From Thiemannella venezuelensis (GTDB lineage: Bacteria > Actinomycetota > Actinomycetes > Streptosporangiales > Streptosporangiaceae): 64,000 nt of DNA. The stretch is taken from NCBI RefSeq assembly GCF_014203605.1, contig NZ_JACHJJ010000018.1, forward strand, positions 62,001 through 126,000. Direction: 5' to 3'. The notes under the pieces are model-generated. The model did no database searches and was not told the origin of the DNA. It saw only the letters and a list, made by a program, of their open reading frames with translations. Position numbers and translations under genes: made by a program. This document shows positions 32,488 to 41,130 of this stretch, in pieces. Position 1 is the stretch's first letter. Every line of letters begins with the position of its first letter.

Positions 32488-33045
32488 ATGGCCGTCACGA
32501 TCGTCTACGAGACGCACTCGATCACGACCGACAACGAGGCCGGGATCGCGACCGGGTGGCTGCCCGGCGAGCTCTCGCCGCGCGGCCGGGAGCTGGCCCG
32601 GGAGCTCGGCGAGCGCCGCCGGGACGACGGGCCGGCCGCGGTCTTCACCTCCGACCTGCGCCGCGCCGTACAGACCGCGGAGATCGCCTTCGCCGGCCGC
32701 GGGTTCCCGATCCACAGGGACGTACGGCTGCGCGAGTGCGACTACGGCGAGCTGAACGGCATGCCCGTCGAACGCCTCGCCGCCGAGAGGTCCCGGCACA
32801 TCGACGAGCCGTGGCCGGGCGGGCAGAGCTACCGTCAGGTGGTCGGGCAGACCCGTGGTTTCCTGCGTGATCTCGCCGAGGGCTGGGGCGGCGCCCGGGT
32901 GCTGGTGATCGCGCACTCGGCCAACCGGTGGGCGCTGGACCACCTGCTCGGCGGGCAGGCGTTGGAAAAACTCGTGGACGCGCCGTTCGCCTGGCGGGAA
33001 GGCTGGACCTATCTGCTTCCTGACGGATGGGATGGTGAGAGGTGA
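32488..33045 (+). CDS. Histidine phosphatase family protein lacking the RHG arginine
   Basis: ATG 32488 follows GGAAGGGTGGAG. The 185-residue protein has the phosphoglycerate-mutase-like fold: VFTSDLRRAVQTAEIAF, RECDYGELNG and a second catalytic His in VIAHSANRWALDHLL. The N-terminal RHG motif reads Glu-Thr-His-Ser, so the phospho-accepting His remains but the Arg before it is gone. A phosphatase or transfer role is plausible. It overlaps the kptA start by 4 bases (GTGA), so the two proteins are made together and may act on the same RNA-repair or ADP-ribose phosphate product. Confidence 0.8.
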   Translation: MAVTIVYETHSITTDNEAGIATGWLPGELSPRGRELARELGERRRDDGPAAVFTSDLRRAVQTAEIAFAGRGFPIHRDVRLRECDYGELNGMPVERLAAERSRHIDEPWPGGQSYRQVVGQTRGFLRDLAEGWGGARVLVIAHSANRWALDHLLGGQALEKLVDAPFAWREGWTYLLPDGWDGER

Positions 33046-33635
33046 CCGGAGAAGGCTCGCGCGGTGCGGCGGAGGCCGCCGGGGCGGACATGCTGGACGA
33101 GCGGCGGCTGGTGAAGATCTCCAAGTATCTGGCCAAGCACCTGCGGCACCAGCCCGAGCGGATCGGGATCGAGCTGGACGAGCGCGGCTGGGTGGAGGTC
33201 GGCACGCTGCTGGCGGCCGCGGCGGCGCACGGGTTCCCGATCTCGCGGGCGGAGCTGGAGCAGGTCGTGGCGGGCAACGACAAGCGGCGCTACGCGATCG
33301 AGGACGGCAGGATCCGGGCCAGCCAGGGGCACTCGGTGGAGGTGGACCTCGATCTGCCGGTGGCCGAGCCGCCCGCCTTCCTCTACCACGGCACGGTGGC
33401 CGGGAACCTGGCCGTGATCCGCGCCGAGGGGCTGCGGCCGATGAACCGCCACCACGTCCACCTCTCGCCCGACCGCGAGACCGCCACCCGTGTCGGGGCG
33501 CGCCGGGGGAAACCGGTCGTGCTGGCGGTCGACGCCGGGGCGATGCGCGCGGCCGGGCACGAGTTCCGCCTGAGCGCCAACGGCGTGTGGCTGGCGGAGC
33601 GCGTCCCCCCGTCCTTCATCCGGTTCCCGGGCTGA
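33042..33635 (+). CDS. kptA: RNA 2'-phosphotransferase KptA/Tpt1
   Basis: The 197-residue protein matches KptA: KISKYLAKHLRHQPERIGIELDERGWVEV, NDKRRYAI, IRASQGHSVEVDL, LYHGTV, HVHLSPDRETATRVG and FRLSANGVWLAE. It transfers an RNA 2'-phosphate to NAD+, forming ADP-ribose 1'',2''-cyclic phosphate; in bacteria the physiological substrate is uncertain because tRNA splicing is absent. Arg, His, Arg and Arg residues of the NAD+ site appear in the listed motifs. GTG 33042 overlaps the upstream phosphatase stop. A strong hairpin follows the stop codon. Confidence 0.92.
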   Translation: MTGEGSRGAAEAAGADMLDERRLVKISKYLAKHLRHQPERIGIELDERGWVEVGTLLAAAAAHGFPISRAELEQVVAGNDKRRYAIEDGRIRASQGHSVEVDLDLPVAEPPAFLYHGTVAGNLAVIRAEGLRPMNRHHVHLSPDRETATRVGARRGKPVVLAVDAGAMRAAGHEFRLSANGVWLAERVPPSFIRFPG

Positions 33636-33663
33636 CGGGGCCTCCTTCGGGGGAGGCCCCGTC
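33634..33663. terminator. Bidirectional terminator between kptA and the ECF gene
   Basis: GACGGGGCCTCC and GGAGGCCCCGTC form a perfect 12-bp stem with a TTCGGG loop. The arms include parts of both convergent stop codons, an efficient shared terminator. Confidence 0.9.
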
Positions 33664-34954
33664 AGGCGCCCGCCGCGCCGTCCGTCCCGGATGCCTCGGC
33701 CGCATCCAGCCTGCGCCGCAGGTACGCGCGCTCGGGTTCGGTGCCGGCCAGGCCGAGCGCCTCCCGGTAGGCCGCCGCGGCCTCGGGGAAGCGGCCGAGC
33801 CGGCTCAGCAGGTCCGCCCGGGCCGCCGGGTACGGGTGGTGGCCGCGTAGCCGCGGTTCGCCGGACAGCCCGTCGAGCAGCGCCAGGCCCGCCTCCGGGC
33901 CGTCGCGCATCGCCACCGCCACCGCCCGGTTCAGCGCGACGACCGGGGAGGGCGCGAGAGCGAGCAGCACGTCGTAGAGCGCCACGATCTGCGGCCAGTC
34001 GGTGGTCGCGACGTCCGCGGCCTCGTCGTGCAGGGCGGCGATCGCGGCCTGCACCCCGTACGGGCCGGGCGGCCCGCCGGTCAGCGCGGCGAGTACCAGG
34101 TCGCCGCCCTCCTGGATCATCGTACGGTCCCAGCGGCCGCGGTCCTGGTCGTCGAGGAGCACGAGCCCGCCTTCGGGGCCGATCCGGGCGTCGCGCCGCG
34201 CGTGGACCAGCAGCATCAGGCCGAGCAGGCCCGCGGCCTCCCGCTCGGCGGGCATCAGCCGGCGCAGGATCCGCCCCAGGCGGACGGCCTCCTCGGCGAG
34301 GTCGATCCGCTGCAGATCCGGGCCCGCGCTGGCCGCGTACCCCTCGGTGAAGATCGAGTAGATGACCTGGAGCACCCCGGGCAGCCGCTCGGGCAGCTCG
34401 TCCGCGCCGGGCACGCGGAACGGGATGCGGGCCTCGCGGATCTTCTTCTTCGCCCGCACGATCCGCTTGGCCATCGTCTCGACCGGCACGAGGAAGGCCC
34501 GCGCGACCTCGGGCGTGGTCAGCCCGGCGAGGCAGCGCAGGGTCAGCGCCCCGCGGTCCTCGGCGGACAGCGCCGGGTGGGCGCAGGTGAAGAACAGCTG
34601 CAGCCGCTCGTCGGGCAGGTCGCCGTCCGCGCCCGCGGGCGGGACGGGGCCGGCCCGGTCCGCCTCGACCTGCAGGACGGCGAGCCGGGCGGCGTAGGCC
34701 CGGTCCCGCCGGAGCCGGTCGACGGCTTTGCGCCGTGCCGTGGTCATCAGCCAGGCCCCGGGCTTGGGCGGCACGCCCTCGGCCGGCCAGTGCAGCAGCG
34801 CCGCCTCGATCGCCTCGGAGGCGACCTCCTCGGCCAGGTCGAGGTCGCCGAAGCGGCGGACGAGGGAGGCGAGCAGCCGTCCGCGCTCCTCGCGGAACAT
34901 CGCCTCCACGGTCGACTCCGCGGGGGTCGCGCTCCCGGCTGCCCGCTCCTCCAC
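33662..34954 (-). CDS. ECF42-type RNA polymerase sigma factor with C-terminal TPR-like domain
   Basis: The 430-residue protein has ECF sigma regions 2 (LVRRFGDLDLAEEVASEAIEAALLHW, PKPGAWLMTTARRKAVDRLRRD) and 4 (LFFTCAHPALSAEDRGALTLRCLAGLTTPEVARAFLVPVETMAKRIVRAKKKIREA). About 250 further residues form helical TPR-like repeats (AIAALHDEAADV, LLSRLGRFPEAAAAYREALGL), characteristic of ECF42. The family has no classical anti-sigma factor and is encoded beside DGPF (YCII-like) proteins, as here. Control is thought to act through the C-terminal extension. Confidence 0.92.
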   Translation of the reverse strand: MEERAAGSATPAESTVEAMFREERGRLLASLVRRFGDLDLAEEVASEAIEAALLHWPAEGVPPKPGAWLMTTARRKAVDRLRRDRAYAARLAVLQVEADRAGPVPPAGADGDLPDERLQLFFTCAHPALSAEDRGALTLRCLAGLTTPEVARAFLVPVETMAKRIVRAKKKIREARIPFRVPGADELPERLPGVLQVIYSIFTEGYAASAGPDLQRIDLAEEAVRLGRILRRLMPAEREAAGLLGLMLLVHARRDARIGPEGGLVLLDDQDRGRWDRTMIQEGGDLVLAALTGGPPGPYGVQAAIAALHDEAADVATTDWPQIVALYDVLLALAPSPVVALNRAVAVAMRDGPEAGLALLDGLSGEPRLRGHHPYPAARADLLSRLGRFPEAAAAYREALGLAGTEPERAYLRRRLDAAEASGTDGAAGA

Positions 34955-34959
34955 CGGGA

Positions 34960-35310
34960 TCAGGCCTCGAACTCGGCGACCGGCCGCACCGTGATCGCCC
35001 CGCCGCCGCGCGAGCCGGGGCAGCGGGCGGCCCAGTCGAGGGCGACGTCGAGGTCCGGCACGTCGATGACGTAGTAGCCGCCCAGGACCTCGCGGGTCTC
35101 GGCGAACGGCCCGTCGGTGACGGTCCGGTCGCCCTCCGGGCCGACCCGGACGGTCGTGGCGGTGACCAGGTCGGCCAGCGCCTCCCCGGAGACCCAGACC
35201 CCCGCGTCCCGCACGGCCTTGTCGTAGACCGCCCAGTCCTCGAAGGAGGGCGCGTCGGCCGCCGCGGCCGCGTCGGTCCCGGCACTGTAGATCAGCAGCA
35301 TGTACTTCAT
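34960..35310 (-). CDS. DGPF/YCII-domain protein partnered with ECF42
   Basis: The 116-residue protein starts MKYMLLIYSAGTD and carries the signature TVTDGPFAETREVLGGYYVIDV. DGPF proteins are small dimeric alpha/beta barrels genetically linked to ECF42 sigma factors and often serve as their targets. It ends 5 bases before the sigma gene start, so the two form an operon. No enzymatic activity is established for the family. Confidence 0.9.
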   Translation of the reverse strand: MKYMLLIYSAGTDAAAAADAPSFEDWAVYDKAVRDAGVWVSGEALADLVTATTVRVGPEGDRTVTDGPFAETREVLGGYYVIDVPDLDVALDWAARCPGSRGGGAITVRPVAEFEA

Positions 35311-35503
35311 GGTCCGGCTCCTGTGTCCTGTCGTGTTCTCGTGCGGCGGGATCGCCGTACGCCGTTACTACGAACGGGACGCGGTCCGATGGACACGTCT
35401 TCCGGAATTTTTTCCGGGACGGGTCCCGGCGATCCCGGCCGGACGGTGCCCACAGCCTCCCACGCCCGTCGGCGTACCCGGCGTGCCCCGGTGGGCGGGC
35501 GTG

Positions 35504-36460
35504 TCACAGGAGCGGGTGGACCTCGGGGTGGGCCTCCCACCAGCGGGCGAAGGCCGGGTTGTCGGCCACGTGGTCGGAGAAGGCGGTGGCGAGGCCGCGG
35601 TAGACCGCGGCGGCGTCCCCGGTGCCCAGCCGGTCCCGGCGCCAGGCCATGACCAGCCGTTCGGTCTGGGGCTCCCCGCTCAGCGGGCGGACGACCGTGC
35701 CGGCCGCCGCGGGCCAGGTGGGGTCGACCAGGCGTACGCCGTACCCGGCCGCGACCAGGGGATGGCCCGCGCCGCTGGGGGCGTCGTAGCGCACGTCGGG
35801 CTCGAAGCCGGCCGCCCGGCACGACGCCCGCAACGCGGCGAGTGAGCCGTCCTCGGCGCCCGGCGGGCCGATCCACGCCTCGTCCTTCAGATCTGCCAGC
35901 CTGATCTCCTCCTGCCCGGCGAGAGGGTGCTCCGCCGACAGGGCGACGAAGATCGGATGGCGGGGGATCAGGGTCCGGCTGGCGACCGGTCCCGTCAGCG
36001 TGATGTCGAAGCCTTCGATGATGCCCAGGAGCGCGGCGTCGAGGTGGCCGCGGGCGAGCGCCTCGGCCAGCAGCGTGGCGGACGGTTCGATGCGCAGAGA
36101 GACCGTGCGGCCGGGCAGGGACTCGCCCACCCGGCCGACGACGCTCGCCACGCAGGCCAGGTGGACGCAGCCCAGGCGGATGCCCTCGGAGGGGCGCGCG
36201 GGGGCGCGCAGATCGCCGAAGAGCGTGTCGGCCTCGGCCAGGACGATCCGGGCGCGGGCGACGACCCGGTGCCCGAGGGCGGTGGGCTCCGCGCCGGAGC
36301 GGCCGCGGGCGAACAGCTCCCCGCCGACGACGGCCTCGACGCGGCGGAGCTGGGCGGTCATGGCCGGTTGGGACAGGCCGAGCCGGGCCGCGGCCCGGGT
36401 GATGCTGCCCGTCTCCGCTATCGCGCAGACCATGCGGAGATGCCTGAGCTCAAGCTCCAT
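35504..36460 (-). CDS. LysR-family transcriptional regulator
   Basis: ATG 36460 (MELELRHLRMVCAIAETGSI) gives a 318-residue protein with the LysR helix-turn-helix (AAARLGLSQPAMTAQLRRVEAVVG) and a periplasmic-binding-like effector domain. An earlier in-frame ATG at 36484 falls inside the operator and is less likely. A TGTGA-n4-TCACA site lies directly upstream, fitting the LysR T-n11-A autoregulatory motif. The adjacent divergent secreted metallopeptidase is 270 bp away and could be its target. The inducer is unknown. Confidence 0.9.
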   Translation of the reverse strand: MELELRHLRMVCAIAETGSITRAAARLGLSQPAMTAQLRRVEAVVGGELFARGRSGAEPTALGHRVVARARIVLAEADTLFGDLRAPARPSEGIRLGCVHLACVASVVGRVGESLPGRTVSLRIEPSATLLAEALARGHLDAALLGIIEGFDITLTGPVASRTLIPRHPIFVALSAEHPLAGQEEIRLADLKDEAWIGPPGAEDGSLAALRASCRAAGFEPDVRYDAPSGAGHPLVAAGYGVRLVDPTWPAAAGTVVRPLSGEPQTERLVMAWRRDRLGTGDAAAVYRGLATAFSDHVADNPAFARWWEAHPEVHPLL

Positions 36461-36471
36461 GAACAGGATTA

Positions 36472-36485
36472 TGTGACATATCACA
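36472..36485. promoter_or_regulatory. LysR-type inverted repeat
   Basis: TGTGACATATCACA has 5-base perfect arms and meets the T-n11-A rule of LysR binding boxes. It starts 12 bp upstream of the LysR ATG in an AT-rich patch. Confidence 0.6.
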
Positions 36486-36730
36486 ACTCATAGCCGTATG
36501 CATGGGCAAATTTCCGCGCTGCGGGCGGATGCCGTACGGCTGCCGCCTCCGCGAGGGGCCGCGAGCGGAAGCCCGGGGTGGACCGTCCATCGCAAAGAAT
36601 TATGCGGCGCTCTATGACGGCGTCCGGCGTCCGGCGAGCAAGCTGCGAACGGCGTTCCCCCCGGATTCGCCTCTCGACCGTTCCCTGTCCTGCCTCGCGT
36701 CCAGTGATGGATACCCCCCGGAGGTAAAAG

Positions 36731-39271
36731 TTGACAACCAGACCGTTCCGACGACGGCTGCTGGCCTCGCTGGCCGCCCTCGGCCTGCTCCTTCAGCCGC
36801 TGACCGCCGCCCCCGCGGGCGCGGCGGCGGACCCGCCCGCCAGGACCGGTTCGGCCGGTGACCCGCCGCCGGTCAAGGTGAGCTCCGCCGACGACGAGCC
36901 GCAGCACGTCCGCAGGTCCCGCCTGGCCGTACACGACCGCCCGCCGCTGCCCGCATCGCAGGACGCGCTCCGTCGCGACTACGACGAGCCCGCCCGGAGC
37001 TCTCGGCACCCGAGGCCGTCGTCACCGAAGAACAGGGCCGCCACGATGGCGGCCTGCGACCCGGCCGACTTCACCGGCCGCTCGGGGAGCGCCCTCGTCC
37101 GGCAGATCACGTCCTCGGCCACCGACTGCGTCAACACCCTGTTCAACCTGACCGGTGACGACGCCCGCCTCGCCTTCCGCGAGGCGCAGATGACCACCGT
37201 CGCCTACGCCCTGCGCGACAGCGGCTCGTCCTACCCCGGAGACAACAGCGCCGGCACCGCCCAGCTCGTGCTGTACCTGCGCGCCGGCTACTACGTCCAG
37301 TGGTACCACCCCGCCACCGTGGGCTCCTACGGCCAGGCGCTGGAGACCGCCATCGAGGCCGGGCTCGACGCCTTCTTCGGCAACTCCCGCTCCAGGACGG
37401 TCAGCGACGCCAACGGCGAGGTCCTCGCCGAGGCGGTCACCCTGATCGACAGCGCCGGGGAGAACGACCGCTACCTCCACGTCGTCGAGCGGCTGCTCAA
37501 CGGCTACGACAGCTCCTACGACGCGCACTGGTGGATGCTCAACGCGGTCAACAACGTCTACACCGTGCTCTTCCGCGGCCACCAGGTCCCGGCGTTCGTC
37601 AGCGCCGTCCAGTCGGATCCGGGCGTCCTGAACACGCTCGGCTCCTTCGCCCTGGACCACCTCGGCCTGCTCGGCACCGACCGCGGCTACCTCACCTCCA
37701 ACGCCGGCCGCGAGCTCGGCCGCTTCCTCCAGCACGCGGCGCTGCGCCCCGCGGTCCGGCCGCTGGTCGCGAGCCTGCTCTCGCGCAGCAGCATGACCGG
37801 GGCGACCGCGCCGCTCTGGGTCGGGGCGGCCGAGATGACCGACCAGTACGACAGGGCCGAATGCTCCTCCTACGGCACCTGCGACCTGCAGCGGCGGCTG
37901 GCCGCCGCCGCCCTGCCGATCACCCACGCCTGCAGTGCGAGCATCAGGATCCGCGCCCAGCAGATGACCTCGGGGCAGCTCGCCGAGACCTGCTCAAGCC
38001 TGGCCGGTCAGGACGCCTACTTCCACGGCGTCGCCGGGGACGGGGGGCGCCCGGTCGACGGCGACCGCAACACCACCCTCGAGGTCTGCGTCTTCGACTC
38101 CAGCGCCGACTACCAGACCTACGCCGGCGTGATGTTCGGGATCGACACCGACAACGGCGGCATGTACCTGGAAGGGGACCCGTCCGCCGCGGGCAACCAG
38201 CCGCGCTTCATCGCCTACGAGGCCGAGTGGGAGCGGCCCGCCTTCGCGATCTGGAACCTCAACCACGAGTACACGCACTACCTCGACGGCCGGTTCACCA
38301 TGCACGGCGACTTCACCGCCGGGATCTCCACGCCGACCATCTGGTGGATCGAGGGCTTCGCCGAGTACGTCTCCTACGGCTACCGCAAGCTCGCCTACGA
38401 CGCCGCGATCACGGAGGCGGCCCGGCAGACCTACCCGCTCAGCACCCTGTGGGACACCACCTACTCCCACGACACCACCCGCATCTACCGCTGGGGCTAC
38501 CTCGCGGTCCGGTACATGTTCGACAAGCACCCGGGCGACGTCGCCACCGTGCTCGGCCACTACCGGTCCGGCGCGTGGAACTCCGCCCGGTCCTTCCTGA
38601 CCGGCACGATCGGCAGCCGCTACGACGCCGGCTGGCGGACCTGGCTGGCCGAGTGCGCCGCGGGCGGCTGCGCGGGCGGCGGCAGCGGTTCCAACCGGGC
38701 GCCGTCGGCGTCCTTCACCGCCACCTCGAACGGCCTCACCGCGACGTTCGCCGACACCTCCACCGATCCCGACGGCACGGTCGCCGCACGCCGGTGGGAC
38801 TTCGGCGACGGCGCCACCTCCACCGCCGCCACCCCCTCGCACGCCTACGGCTCCGCCGGGACCTACACCGTGAAGCTGACCGTCACCGACGACGACGGGG
38901 CGAGTGCCACCGCCACCGAGCAGGTCACCGTCTCGGCCGTCCCGGAGTGCGCCTCGGCCGATCCCAGGAAGCTGGACCGCGACTGCAGGCGCAGCGGCCT
39001 GTCGGAGACCGAGGGGAACTACGCCTACCTCTACCTCTCGCTCCCGGCGGGAGTCCGCACCCTGACCATCACCTCCTCGGGCGGCACGGGCAACGCCGAC
39101 CTGTACTACAACGCCGCCTCCTGGGCCACCGCCTCCTCCTACACCAGGCGCTCGACCGGCCCCGGCAACACCGAGACCGTCACCGTCACCGACCCGCCGG
39201 CCGGATACCACTACATCAGCCTGCGCGCGGTGGCCGGCTTCGACGGCGCCACCGTCAAGGTCGAATACTGA
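36731..39271 (+). CDS. Secreted M9-type (collagenase-like) metallopeptidase with PKD and PPC domains
   Basis: TTG 36731 is chosen because CCGGAGGT lies 5-12 bases upstream. The 846-residue precursor has a signal peptide (RRRLLASLAALGLLLQPLTA, ending AGAAA). The peptidase domain carries H512-E-Y-T-H516 and a downstream metal Glu in WWIEGFAEY (E541/E545), as in bacterial collagenases. A PKD domain (about 655-738, RWDFGDGATST and YTVKLTVTDDDG) and a C-terminal prepeptidase-like PPC domain (about 745-846) follow. It is secreted to degrade collagen or similar proteins. A strong terminator follows the gene. Confidence 0.93.
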   Translation: MTTRPFRRRLLASLAALGLLLQPLTAAPAGAAADPPARTGSAGDPPPVKVSSADDEPQHVRRSRLAVHDRPPLPASQDALRRDYDEPARSSRHPRPSSPKNRAATMAACDPADFTGRSGSALVRQITSSATDCVNTLFNLTGDDARLAFREAQMTTVAYALRDSGSSYPGDNSAGTAQLVLYLRAGYYVQWYHPATVGSYGQALETAIEAGLDAFFGNSRSRTVSDANGEVLAEAVTLIDSAGENDRYLHVVERLLNGYDSSYDAHWWMLNAVNNVYTVLFRGHQVPAFVSAVQSDPGVLNTLGSFALDHLGLLGTDRGYLTSNAGRELGRFLQHAALRPAVRPLVASLLSRSSMTGATAPLWVGAAEMTDQYDRAECSSYGTCDLQRRLAAAALPITHACSASIRIRAQQMTSGQLAETCSSLAGQDAYFHGVAGDGGRPVDGDRNTTLEVCVFDSSADYQTYAGVMFGIDTDNGGMYLEGDPSAAGNQPRFIAYEAEWERPAFAIWNLNHEYTHYLDGRFTMHGDFTAGISTPTIWWIEGFAEYVSYGYRKLAYDAAITEAARQTYPLSTLWDTTYSHDTTRIYRWGYLAVRYMFDKHPGDVATVLGHYRSGAWNSARSFLTGTIGSRYDAGWRTWLAECAAGGCAGGGSGSNRAPSASFTATSNGLTATFADTSTDPDGTVAARRWDFGDGATSTAATPSHAYGSAGTYTVKLTVTDDDGASATATEQVTVSAVPECASADPRKLDRDCRRSGLSETEGNYAYLYLSLPAGVRTLTITSSGGTGNADLYYNAASWATASSYTRRSTGPGNTETVTVTDPPAGYHYISLRAVAGFDGATVKVEY

Positions 39272-39304
39272 CCCGGGCCGCGTGACCGCGTAGCCGCGAG
39301 ACCG

Positions 39305-39345
39305 GGGCGGCCGGGACCGGGCCACGAGTCCGCTCCCGGCCGCCC
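39305..39345. terminator. Terminator after the M9 peptidase
   Basis: GGGCGGCCGGGA (39305-39316) pairs perfectly with TCCCGGCCGCCC (39334-39345). It starts about 34 bases past the stop codon. Confidence 0.8.
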
Positions 39346-39380
39346 TTCCGGGTGTCCGGGATCCTGTAGCGTGCCTCGGC

Positions 39381-39788
39381 GTGGACGAAACAGGAGAGGC
39401 CCCGGCGCGTCCGGTGGCGGCGGACGGGGACTTCGGGGTGCCGGGCTCGCTGGCCCGGGTGCTCGCCGACATCGGGGCGGAACGGGTCGCGCAGGACGCG
39501 ATGTGGGGGATCCAGGACATCCCCGACGGCACCGGCCCGGAGGGCGCGGCCGCCGCGGAGCGGGCCAAGGACGAGACCTCGGCGGCGTTCGCGGACGGGA
39601 CGCTGAGCTGGCGGCACATCCTCGTCGAGGAGGTGCTGGAGGCGTTCGCCGAGGACGACCCCGAGGCGCTCAGGACCGAGCTGGTCCAGGTCGCCGCGGT
39701 CGCCGCCAAGTGGATCCAGGCACTCGACCGGCGCACCGCCAGGCCGGGCAGGGCAGAGCGGTGGGACGGCGCCCTCCATGACAGATGA
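39381..39788 (+). CDS. Small helical protein, possibly MazG-like NTP pyrophosphatase
   Basis: The 135-residue protein is not confidently recognised. Its core WRHILVEEVLEAFAEDDPEA then LRTELVQVAAVAAKWIQALD recalls the EEvxEA...ELxQVAAVA helices of all-alpha NTP pyrophosphatases, and similar proteins are common in Streptomyces and their phages. GTG 39381 is the start. It sits alone between the M9 peptidase terminator and the interrupted VOC gene. Confidence 0.5.
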   Translation: MDETGEAPARPVAADGDFGVPGSLARVLADIGAERVAQDAMWGIQDIPDGTGPEGAAAAERAKDETSAAFADGTLSWRHILVEEVLEAFAEDDPEALRTELVQVAAVAAKWIQALDRRTARPGRAERWDGALHDR

Positions 39789-39882
39789 TCACGCCGATGG
39801 GGACCGTACGGTGTTCTCGGTCCTGCAACCGAAAAAACCTGATTCGACGGAGTCATCATGAGTATCACCACCACCGTTCATG

Positions 39883-41130
39883 TCAACGACCCAGGGCTGA
39901 AGCAGCCTTGGGCTTGCGCCTCTCGCGCCTGCCTGGATGGCAGGAACGGGACGCACTGACCCCGCTTTCCACGGCGGGATCGTTGGGCGTGTCGACGAAC
40001 GCCCACGCCACCCCGGCTCGTCGTTCGACGTTGAGGGCGGCGATGTGGTCGGCGGGCCCAGCGAACCCGCACGACCGGCAGGAGAAGAGGTCCCGGCTGG
40101 GACGGTTGCCCCGCCCGACCGACCCGCACCAGGTGACGGGACACATCTGCGAGGTGTAGGCCGGATCCACCTGCGTGTACGGCACGCCGACGCGGCGGGC
40201 CTTGTAGGCGAGGAAGGCGCCCAGCTGGTGGAACGGCCAGGAGGAGAGCGTGGCCCGCTGGGATGGCCAGAGCCGTACCCGCTCACGGATCCCCGCCAGC
40301 TCTTCGACGGCGATGCCGCGTCCGGTGCGTTGCGCATCGGCCACGATCTCTTTGGCGATCTTGTGGTTGGTGTGGGTGGCGTGCCGGGTCTCCCGCTTGG
40401 CGCGTTTCTTGAGCTTGCGCCGCGCCGACTTCGTCCCGCGGGCTTGGAGTTCGGCCCGGACGCGGGCCATGCGACGCCGGTAGCGGGTCAGGCCGTCGCC
40501 GCTGTGGTTGGTCCCGTCGCTGGTGGTCGCCAGGTTGACGATGCCGCGGTCCACGCCGATCCACCCGGCCGGATTCGCGTTCAGCGGGGTTTCGGGCATC
40601 TCGCAGGTGGCGATCAGGAACCATTTCCCGTCCCGCAGCAGCAGGTCGGACTCGCCGTGGCGGTAGCGGGCGAGGGTGGTGAGCTGGTCGGCCGAGCCGG
40701 TGAACGTGATGTCCTTGAGGCGGCCGTGCACCGTCCAGATCGACACGGTCTGTTGCTCGTGCAGCCAGGACAGGCAGCGGTCGTCGTACGGCTGGGCGGC
40801 GTCGGGCCGAAAAGTGATGGGTTCGCTCTCGGCCTTGCGCGCCCGGGCGCCGGTCAGCCGTCCGGTGCGGATCAGGCCGCGCAGGGTGGCATAAGCGTCG
40901 GCGACCTTCTTGATGATGTGCTGGGCGATCTGGGCCGACAGTCCGGTGGCCCGCAGTTCGCCGTAGGTGTGGCGGCGCAGGTCGTAGTTGCCGAAGACGC
41001 TCTTGCCGTAGGCGGTGCGGGAGACGGTGGTGGCGGCGGCGTTGACCGCGTGCAGGGTCGCCTCCAGTGCCGCCGCCTGCTCGGGCGTCGGCAGGAGCTT
41101 GATCTGCACGACCAGTTTCACCTCGAACAC
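39883..41130 (-). CDS. tnpB: TnpB RNA-guided nuclease / IS605 OrfB transposase
   Basis: GTG 41130 (or GTG 41121) gives about 415 residues. RuvC residues are present: Asp in WIGVDRGIVNLATTSDG, Glu in IAVEELAGIRERVR and Asp in GPADHIAALNV, flanking a four-Cys zinc ribbon (CPVTWCG and FSCRSCG). All three catalytic acids are kept, so it may be active. The stop codon lies at 39885-39883, beyond the inferred element boundary at 39888, so the last codon and stop come from target DNA. The divergent TnpA partner is dead, making this a non-autonomous element that can only cut or be moved in trans. Confidence 0.92.
   Translation of the reverse strand: MFEVKLVVQIKLLPTPEQAAALEATLHAVNAAATTVSRTAYGKSVFGNYDLRRHTYGELRATGLSAQIAQHIIKKVADAYATLRGLIRTGRLTGARARKAESEPITFRPDAAQPYDDRCLSWLHEQQTVSIWTVHGRLKDITFTGSADQLTTLARYRHGESDLLLRDGKWFLIATCEMPETPLNANPAGWIGVDRGIVNLATTSDGTNHSGDGLTRYRRRMARVRAELQARGTKSARRKLKKRAKRETRHATHTNHKIAKEIVADAQRTGRGIAVEELAGIRERVRLWPSQRATLSSWPFHQLGAFLAYKARRVGVPYTQVDPAYTSQMCPVTWCGSVGRGNRPSRDLFSCRSCGFAGPADHIAALNVERRAGVAWAFVDTPNDPAVESGVSASRSCHPGRRERRKPKAASALGR

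Noticed and set aside
37994-39874. Minus-strand open frame of 626 codons
   Set aside because: Antisense to the M9 peptidase, whose HEYTH, PKD and PPC motifs are unambiguous.
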